DNA of 64,000 nt, from positions 124,001 to 188,000 of the forward strand of contig CAOLHI010003151.1 in NCBI GenBank assembly GCA_948474755.1. The letters are read 5' to 3'. The translations under genes and the position numbers were made by a program. This DNA comes from Ctenosaura bakeri (taxonomy: Eukaryota > Chordata > Lepidosauria > Squamata > Iguanidae). Shown piece after piece: positions 56,916 to 64,000 of the stretch. Each line of letters begins with the position of its first letter. Positions within the stretch are counted from its first letter, which is position 1. The notes below the pieces were generated by a model, which worked only from the letters and a program-made list of their open reading frames with translations, ran no database searches and was not told where the DNA came from.

Positions 56916-57595
56916 CTATTGTTTTTAGATTATATACATGAAAAACATTAGAACAGATTATGCAGGAGTCCATCTGAAATTATCTTGACGACAATGCAGT
57001 GATTAGTAAGAGCCAACAAGTTTATCAAGAACAAACTACCTCCCATACTTGGCAGCACTATGCCCTAATCCTTCCTGGTGAAGAGCAAGAAGGCTCACAG
57101 TTAATACTAGCCCTGAGCCTCTGATGGTGAGTGCAGATTCAGCCTGGAGAGTATCCTGGTTCAGATTTGTGCAGGTAGCTGGCAGCATGGATGAGACTTA
57201 AGAGAGACATGAGAATTGGTGAAATGGTGGGACATGTGGATTTACACCAAGCACTATGCTTGAATTTATGCCATGTCACATGTCTCTTATTGTGAGCAGA
57301 TATGCAATGGCTGACATGCTTCCTGAAGGTGCTGGAGCTTGAAGGTGTGCTTCGGGGCACATGGGGAGCAGGGCATGCCACCACTTCTGCTGCTGCCCTG
57401 AGCCATCTCATTAATAAGGGCTTATAGAGTAGCTCTTCTCTTTTAATATATGGTGGGTTGAATCCATGGAACGTGAGCCTACATACATGGTGGGCCCATT
57501 GTACTACAAGATACTATGCAATTCATAAAAAGAAAATCATGCTCTTCTTACCTAAAAAATAATATATTGCAAGTACCATTGTTACCTGTAATTCT
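56916..57595. other. No gene recognised
   Basis: The 90-codon minus-strand frame at 57139-57411 has no motif. The boundary with the retroelement to the right is not sharp. Confidence 0.35.
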
Positions 57596-57639
57596 TTCCA
57601 ACTGTGGTTAAAGTAGTTGCCCCACTTCATAAGGCCTCC

Positions 57640-58260
57640 CTGAGCATGTGCAGCCTACGCTGCTTGGAGGGGAGGAATTTTGATGCCTTCCCCAGAGGAG
57701 GCCACCAATAGCAGACAGTGCGGGCGGTGCCAGTCTGCACCATGTGTTGGGGGTGGGGCGGAGGCCATTTATTCCCCCGCTCGGCCCACATGTGGTCTCT
57801 TTGGATCAGCAGCGCTAAGTGGAGTGGATGACAGAGCGGACAACGGAGAAGCTGGCAGAACAGTTTGTTTGCTGGGGCTGCTTGGTTGGGTTTGGGGAAC
57901 TGATGGGGGTGGCTGGCCTTCAGTGCGGGTACCCCATATTGATTGTTTCTGTTCTCCCCCACCTGTTTTCGCTGGTCTTGTTGTCCGCATGTAGTTGGGA
58001 TTGCCCCCCCATCTGTCATGTGGATTGTTGGGGGGCCAACCCGGACTGGTTGCTGGTCTCATTACATGCGTCAGGCTGTCCTTGTTCACTGTGGCTGCCA
58101 CTCACTGCCTTGGACTGCCTGTCTGCTGCCTTACCCCTCCATCCTGGTCTGGGCAATATGTTGCCCTTAGCTGCTGTGTGCGTGGGCTGTGTGAGTGCCT
58201 GCGTGTAACTCGGTACAGGCGCTTACTGGCTTTATTGGGGCCTGGGTGATTTGGGCTTCT
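57640..58260. promoter_or_regulatory. GC-rich leader of the retroelement
   Basis: The most GC-rich 600 bases outside the MITEs, directly upstream of the gag-like ORF. Overlapping frames on both strands (62-130 codons) have no motif I recognise. It may be the element's 5' leader or internal promoter. No TATA box is evident. Confidence 0.35.
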
Positions 58261-58646
58261 ACCTCGGAGCAGCCCACGTGGTTGTGAGGGAGGTTAGCTA
58301 ATTTTAGCACATGCACTTCAGGTAGGCCTGGGAGCCTTTTACACAGTACCGGGTTGCCCATTTAAAACAGCAAACAACCAAAGCAGGTAGTGGTTGGAGC
58401 TATAAACAGATTAGCAGAGTGGTTCTAACATTTGATAAATTGATCACGTCACACAACAGTCACTGTTAGGCAATTTTATCATTTAATTGAAAGGGGCAGA
58501 CAGCACCAAGCCAGGAACAGCTGGGGGGTATTTGTTAGGTGTGCAGCAACTGAGTATTTCGAGGCAGATTTCCATCACAGAGTAACTGTGGGCTCCGTAA
58601 TTAATTACATACCTTATTAGTATTGGAATTTTTGCTGATTTGTATT

Positions 58647-59135
58647 ATGCCTTCCAAAAAGGGAACTGGGACATCAAAGGGTAAGGCCCCTGCTAAGAAG
58701 CCCCCTTATAAGTGTCCTTCGGTGGCATCCATGGCATCCTCAGACAACAAGGAAGAGAGAGCAGCGAGGGCCTCCATTATGGCACAGCTGGATGAACTAG
58801 AGAAGGACAAGGCTAAGCGCCAAAAGACTGGCAAGGTGCGCAAGGGTGCAGCGGATTCATTTCACCAAATGATGTTAACTCGTCTAGAGGCCTTGGAAAA
58901 GCATCTTCAGGTCATTGAGGAAGGATCTAGTTCAGAAGCAGGGCCTTCTACCTCCATTGATCTCACCGGTGTGGGCTCATTGGATGGCCTTCCAGCTCAG
59001 TTGGGTAAATCAGTTCAATATGATTGTAACAGTATTGATTCAGGGGGGTGCAGGGATTTGTCGGGTCAGGGTTGGCCCTGGGGGTCTGGAACGTGCAGAC
59101 AGGGAATGGCTCCAGTAGAATGGGTGGGAACGTAG
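58647..59135 (+). pseudogene. Retroelement ORF1 N-terminal part, basic and coiled-coil
   Basis: The likely start is the second ATG of the frame (58647; the frame itself opens at 58623), giving MPSKKGTGTSKGKAPAKKPP, a lysine-rich start typical of retroelement Gag-like proteins. Residues about 40-100 are rich in Glu, Lys, Leu and Ala with heptad spacing (ASIMAQLDELEKDKAKRQ; MMLTRLEALEKHLQVIEE), suggesting a coiled coil for self-assembly. A serine-rich linker follows. The reading frame ends at 59135, but the Gag-like domain resumes in another frame at 59189, so a frameshift separates two parts of what was probably one protein. I do not recognise a host homologue. Confidence 0.6.
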
Positions 59136-59188
59136 TTTACCAATCTCCTCCTGTGGCCAACATTTGGCCTCTGGCAGGGCATCAGTAG

Positions 59189-59880
59189 CAGGGTTGGCCG
59201 CCCCAGGCCACCACGATGGGCATGGGGTGGGTGCCATATAGTGCCATCCCCTTCACTGACATGGATGTGCCATTGGGTGACCATTTGTCTCAGGCCACAG
59301 TGGACAAGATCCTCAAGGGTGAGTACATAGATGTTTTCACACTGCTCTTCAGAGAGCCTGAGAGGAAGGAATGGCAGGAAATGGGCGATAAGGATAGGGA
59401 AAAAGTTAGGATGAGGAACGTGGAGAGGACTTGGTGCAATTGGCTCTCACTTTTCTGCATTTACATGGGTGTAATTACCAGGGCACAGCCCTACAGGGTG
59501 TACACACTAGTGCACTATCTGGACATCATTCTCAGGGTCTATGTGGACTTTGCGGGCCCTGTTTGGTTACAATATGATGAGGTATTTGGGATGAGAGCTG
59601 CCGTGAATCCAACCCTTAGATAGGATCTGGTCCAGCCACAGCTTTGGGCCAACTTGATGACCCCCACCTGGCCTATCCAAGGAGAGAGGTCCCATAGTGT
59701 TCACATGGTGCATCAGGCCCAGGCTGGCAGTCCAGCAAGGCCATCGCCGCCCAACCAGGCAGGTGCACAAGGCAATATGTGTTGGGATTTTGGAACTCAG
59801 GGTTCATGTAGTAGGAAACAGTGTGTGTAATGGCATGCATGCTCAGCGATTTTGCCACAAAGGGTGTGGCCAGTGGAAGG
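59189..59880 (+). pseudogene. Retroelement Gag-like domain with CCCH zinc finger, broken
   Basis: The frame is open from 59189 to a TAG at 59621-59623 and then continues in the same frame. It holds DVPLGDHLSQATVDKILKGE, IDVFTLLFREPE, a hydrophobic helical part (WLSLFCIYMGVIT), VHYLDIILRVYVDF and PVWLQYDEVFG. The last two recall the Y-x-D-x-x-F block of DIRS/Ngaro-type Gag proteins, followed by an A..NPTLR-(stop)-DLVQPQLW signature in which Trp is expected at the stop. Then comes a finger, Cys-X8-Cys-X4-Cys-X3-His (59780-59836), with a TAA at 59828-59830 inside the X3 segment. Past the finger the frame is lost. The shorter frame starting at 59216 is only the part from an internal Met. Confidence 0.7.
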
Positions 59881-59923
59881 AAACCCAAAGTGACTAGATG
59901 TTGTCCTCAGGAGGGTTAACTGA

Positions 59924-60205
59924 GAGATCCGTAATGCACTCACTAAGAGTCTGGGTCATTTCATTCCTCACCCAGCCACTGTATTTAGCCAAGAAAACCT
60001 TTACAGACCTGATGGGATGCACTTGTCAGAGGAAGGTAATCAGTTGTGCATGGAGGAATTGCAGCAAGGGGTGAAGGCTACCCTGGTCGGCCTGTTGGAT
60101 GCTTGTCCCTTGTCCGTGGCAGGTAAGGGGAAAAATAACAGCTCCAGTGGCTGCCTTGAGCACCCATTTTGGGTGTTGGGAGAAGCCTCTGAATCCGCCT
60201 ATTGA
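59924..60205 (+). pseudogene. SGNH hydrolase C-terminal fragment
   Basis: The frame opens after a TGA (59921-59923) and ends at 60205. It reads EIRNALTKSLGHFIPHPATV and then NLYRPDGMHLSEEGNQLCME. The Asp (60011-60013) and His (60020-60022) of D-G-M-H match the catalytic Asp-x-x-His of block V in SGNH/GDSL hydrolases, and RPDGxHLSxxGN is typical of the SGNH domains found in retroelements. The N-terminal blocks with the nucleophilic Ser, Gly and Asn are missing. It lies about 45 bases downstream of the zinc-finger part, which implies a large deletion between them. It cannot be a working enzyme. Confidence 0.75.
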
Positions 60206-60261
60206 GTAGTGTGGCCTAGATGGTGAGAAAAGGGGCACACCCTTGAGGTAACACTGGGATT

Positions 60262-60302
60262 TAACTCCTGTCTGAAGGGTCCTGCAACTTCAGCAGGAGT
60301 TA
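60262..60302 (+). other. Strong hairpin in the 3' region of the retroelement
   Basis: TAACTCCT-GT-CTGAAG pairs with CTTCAG-C-AGGAGTTA around a GGTCCTGCAA loop: 14 pairs with a one-base bulge or asymmetric interior loop. It follows the hydrolase fragment by 57 bases. In tyrosine-recombinase elements such a structure might be a recombination or processing site. This is a guess. Confidence 0.5.
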
Positions 60303-60499
60303 CCCTGGGAGTACCTCCCCACCCTATAGAGCAGCTGGCGAGCAACCAGTAGCAACTTGGTGGCTCAACGGGCTCAGGTGGATTGCCTGAGGGAAGGTTG
60401 GCAAGGTGGGGGGGGTAAACAGTGGCTTGTCACCTGACTTCAGCTGGTCCCGCAATTTCCCTCTTGCTGCTTCCTCCAAGCCCATAATGTGTATATAGT

Positions 60500-60535
60500 T
60501 ATAAAATAAATAAAGATTAAAATCAATAAAGGTGG
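60500..60535 (+). terminator. Cluster of polyadenylation signals
   Basis: AATAAA occurs near 60507, 60511 and 60526 in AAAATAAATAAAGATT and ATCAATAAAGG. This is consistent with the 3' end of the retroelement transcript, just before sequence that looks like the element end. Confidence 0.5.
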
Positions 60536-60629
60536 CCCGTAGTTAATACAGGTTCTGGTGTGTGGACTCTTTATTCCGGGGTTGGGACATCAAAACAAAC
60601 TAAACATGGAAAGTCTACGCCCCTAAACA

Positions 60630-61060
60630 AAACAGAAAGGGCTTTTCTATCTCTTATCCAGGCAAAGACCTTACAAAGCAAATGAGTTTTGCAGAAGCTG
60701 CTGAATTAAATCGTGAAGGATGAGCCTTTTGAAGGAAGTCCCTTCATAATGCCAGGTAATCACTGAAAAAATGCTCCTCCTTAATGCTGACATTTTAACC
60801 TCCTCCAATGGATAGCCATGAGAGCAGAGCAGCTGAAGATGACCTTAGAAGACAAATAGGCAATGACACATTGGTCCCTGACTATGTAGGGCCATGTAGG
60901 GCTTTAAAGGGCAGAGTCAGCTCTTTAAATTGGGAGCAAAAGCTCACTGTCGGGCAGGGGAACTGCCGGATGAGAAGCTGAATGTGTTCTTTCGTGTATA
61001 AATTTGTTGCAGTGTTCTGCATTAGATATAGCATTTAAACCATCTTCAAGGACAGTTCCA
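60630..61060. repeat. Old reptilian interspersed repeat (GTAGGGCTTTAAAG family)
   Basis: GGCCATGTAGGGCTTTAAAG, then GGCAGAGTCAGCTCTTTAAA, TTGGGAGCAAA and TTGCAGTGTTCTGCATTAG resemble a repeat I associate with reptile genomes (ATGTAGGGCTTTAAAGGTCA...CAGCACTTTGAATTGGGC...ACGTTCTGCACCAGCTG). Its class is not clear to me. Confidence 0.4.
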
Positions 61061-61064
61061 TGTA

Positions 61065-63700
61065 GACCTCATTAAAATCATCAACTCTTAACAGCCACAA
61101 AATATGCTGTAAATGGGATATATTGCAACTAATGCAGCCAGCATTAGTTCAGTGTAACATTATCAGAGTAAAGTTGTGTGCTAGCACAGTTCTTTTTTCT
61201 TTTTTTTCCCCTTAGTTGCACAAGCAGTACTACACTTGTTCTTCTGGTCTTTCAATGCATTATGTCTGAGTTCTTGGACCAGTTACACAAATGGAAACTG
61301 CACTGGCTTCCCTCTTTGTGAATAGTTCTGGAACTAGGTGTCTGTGAAAGCAACAATGTTTGCATTGGCAGAATGACACCATTGGATACTGACCAGAAAT
61401 ACCACCTTACCGAGCTGTTCAAAGGGACCCTGGAAGATGTCTGGGTACATATCTATTCTGGTAAAGTAATGCATATAAGAAAACCCTGGGAACTTCAAAC
61501 TCAACAGGTAATTTGAAGGTGTATACATGCTCACATATCAATGAGAGAAGGTAGATGCATGCACCCAGAATTCTCTCACATTAGAAATTCACTTTAAAGA
61601 AGAATAAATATAATGACTTGTAGAATACATTTATAACTAACCTGCCATATGATAAGCTGATATACTCTGGATCCCAGAATATCATCTTACAACTGTTGAG
61701 TTATGCATGGCTTCAACATGTCATTATATTCTTTCATTTCTTGAAAGTAACTTGCCAAGATTTTTTATTCTCAACATATGTTTGTTCCAGAAATGGCATT
61801 CCCCTTTTGATCCCATCCTCAGCAAGGATGCAAAGAATCTGGGCCAACAAGAAAGGGACACATCAACAGTTTCAGTTCAGAAAAAAACAAAAAACAAAAC
61901 CTTGCCAAATTACCATGAGAATTTTGCAAAAAATACCAGACCTTTTCCACATCATTGTCATTAACTGCAAAACGTGCAGAAAAAGTTTGTTGCACAAAAC
62001 ACATACTTTATACAAAGACATTGTGCAACAAATCTACTTGCAATGATTTCACAAGTTCTGTGGAGAATTCCCAAAATCTGCAGAATACATGCACAACATC
62101 TCATTATCTCATCCAACGTGTTAGAAGGAAATAAGCAAAGCTGTATCCCTATTTTTCAAATCTCTCTGCCATAATCTGTACAACAAATGGGTATTTGAGA
62201 TAAGGACTTTCCACGTGCTCTACATCTTTTCCCAAAGACAAGAGCAGCAACAAGTTTATGGTAGGATTCCACACTCATGAAAAAGGAGAAAAGTCAATCT
62301 ATTGCTAACTCTTGTACCCTTACCTGATGTTCTGGATGATACAGCTGTATGTCACCACTCACAATCAATGTCACTGAAAGTCAAAGAGAAAGACAAGGGG
62401 GATATTTCTCTTGTCCACTTCTGGACCAGTATAATCTGCTAGGGCACTTAAAACCAACTCCATTCCACAACCAGATCAAAAGCCAATTGCAGAGGAACAA
62501 AGAAAGCTGTCTCATCCAGGAAGCCCTGGAGTTTTCCTGTCATGATGCATTCAATCAACTTTTCTCCAAAGAGAAGACTGAATACCAGGTTGAAGCTGGA
62601 TAGATCATCTTGGGGAATGGAAGAGGCATGTACATTTCACTTGACTTCACAACAGAGTGAGTTCTGGCAGGTAACCATGCTTTAATGAACATGATATGCA
62701 TAATACAGCCAAATATGTATTTTTCTATAGTTCTTAGTGCAATTGCAATAAGACTAGCACATAGCACAGTATCATCTATTTGCTGCCCAGTGCCAAACAT
62801 CTATATACCTATCTACCTATAGTTCTATGATATGAGCTTTTTAGACAAGCTAATTTTAGAAGTAAGAATAAAACAATGCAAACATTACAAGAAATGTATC
62901 TATTAATATGCAGCTGGGGGTTACAACCTTTTCCCTATTAAATGTTTCAGCTGTTTAAAGTAACTAAACTGTATTTGTTTTTAGCCAATAATGAGTTGAG
63001 GGGCTACATTGAATAATAAGTATGTGTAATATACAATTAAAAGCATTATGACCTCTTCATGCCACCCCAGCATTTACTTCTTAACAAGATAAATGGATCT
63101 GACAAATTGTGTCACACTTGTACTCAGCAGCTGTTTATTTGAAACAGTGATTTATTAAGCAGTGTATCTCTAATAAAAAGAATATATTTAGAATGTTTAA
63201 ATCATTTTTTTTCTTTAAATTAATATTTGGTGAAACATAACACAACCATCATCCATTGATCTCAATGCAGCCCTATTTAGGTTAGTGAGTAGTTCAAATC
63301 ACAATCTGTAAAAATGTTCCCCAAGGATACAGCATACTTTGAAAAATATGCATATATTTTTCAAGGATATCATCACTAGTTTGATAGTTTTATTTTATTT
63401 TATTGTGTAGAGCCGAGCAGACTTACAGTGCAGAATATCTGAACTCTCCAAACCATCTACCTAATTTGATATTCAGTTCTATTTGAATGAGTGTGCTCTA
63501 GGAATATTACAAATGTGCCAGGTTTCTGTTATGACTAATGCAATATCTTTAGCTCTCGTACCTTATAGGTGTGAGCCAACTGATCAGGTAAATCAGATAG
63601 AATTATCCTCTTGGGTGGAGTCAGTTTTATTTCTCTTCACTCTACCCTCTCCTTTATAATTTCCTCTGAGAATCAAACTGAATTTAAAATCACTTAGATT
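61065..63700. other. No gene recognised; possible remnant of the AT-rich repeat
   Basis: About 61850-62130 has many GTGCAACAAA/GCAAAACGTGCAG words, a faint match to the 137-905 family. The 116-codon frame at 61696-62046 and the 84-codon frame at 62349-62603 have no motif I can name. Confidence 0.3.
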
Positions 63701-63705
63701 TTTTT

Positions 63706-63728
63706 AAAACAAACAAACAAACAAACAA
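63706..63728. repeat. (AAAC)n simple repeat
   Basis: A run of AAAC units, with nothing else around it. Confidence 0.8.
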
Positions 63729-64000
63729 TAATGACTAACTGTATAGGTCCAGTCTGTGGGTTATTAGTATGAACAGCTGAATCAATGCCTTTGGACATGT
63801 TCTCTGCCATATTCTGCTGGACTCCTTAAGGTAGGGAAGAAAGGAGAAAGAGAGAGAAGAAAAATGTTCTCTATTCTCCCTCTGTTGTTCCAATATTACT
63901 ATTTACCTTCCAGTGGAAGCAGATCTAGGAGAAACAGTTTGATCAGTTAAAGGATTAGTCCAAATGTTCCCTTGTACAGAGACATGATAAGTAATCAGGG
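63729..64000. other. No recognisable feature
   Basis: It contains a GA-rich patch near 63838-63862. Confidence 0.4.

Larger units (their letters stand above)
57600..60560 (+). mobile_element. Degenerate Ngaro/DIRS-like retroelement, internally deleted
   Basis: A GC-richer segment with, in order: a GC-rich leader (about 57640-58260), a basic coiled-coil ORF (58647-59135), a Gag-like domain and CCCH finger (59189-59880), the C-terminal block of an SGNH hydrolase (59924-60205), a hairpin (60262-60302), and AATAAA signals (near 60507-60530). Gag with an SGNH hydrolase is known from some Ngaro-type tyrosine-recombinase retrotransposons. Reverse transcriptase, RNase H and recombinase are missing, and only about 45 bases separate finger and hydrolase pieces. 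At least two in-frame stops and several frame changes show decay. The split direct repeats expected of Ngaro were not found, so the outer limits are approximate. CR1/L2 ORF1 also carries an SGNH esterase, so the family name is an inference. Confidence 0.65.

Noticed and set aside
57627..58249. Several overlapping frames of 75-130 codons upstream of the gag-like ORF
   Set aside because: They occur on both strands of a GC-rich leader, overlap each other and show no motif.

Overview
The window looks like nuclear DNA of a squamate reptile, most likely an iguanian-type lizard. It is AT-rich, has no bacterial-style gene packing, and carries the repeat mix I associate with lizard genomes: CR1/L3- and L2-type LINE tails, tRNA-derived SINEs ending in CAACAACAA-like tails, palindromic GGCC-ended MITEs, hAT elements and small Helitrons. 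The assignment rests on recognising these families by eye, not on a search. I found no host protein-coding exon, rRNA, tRNA or CRISPR array that I can support. Nearly all open frames are short chance frames.

Layout. 1-8 kb: a doubled AT-rich repeat of unknown class (the first copy interrupted by a SINE), LINE tails, foldback elements and a small hAT element with imperfect 8-bp target duplications (7166-7544). 8.3-11 kb: repeat-poor, apart from one 21-base palindrome and a degenerate tandem array. 12-16 kb: CR1 tail, several palindromic elements and a SINE. 16-21 kb: mostly featureless. 21-29 kb: a CR1 tail split by a foldback MITE, two related Helitron-like copies ending in CTAG, a 0.5-kb CR1 3' end with recognisable reverse-transcriptase C-terminal residues, and GC-rich GGCC-ended MITEs. 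30-34 kb: an L2 tail, an antisense CR1 tail, and a SINE split by a 950-bp hAT-like element. That element has exact 8-bp target duplications, and most of it is a C-rich minisatellite of about 26 thirty-base units. 35-57 kb: sparse MITEs, simple repeats and an old LINE reverse-transcriptase motif at 44.1 kb beside conserved-looking sequence.

The most gene-like segment is 57.6-60.6 kb. It is a broken retroelement with a basic coiled-coil ORF, a Gag-like domain, a CCCH zinc finger, and the C-terminal Asp-x-x-His block of an SGNH hydrolase. Reverse transcriptase, RNase H and tyrosine recombinase are absent, so it is best read as an internally deleted Ngaro/DIRS-like element. The hAT carrying a minisatellite and this element are the two items most worth following up.
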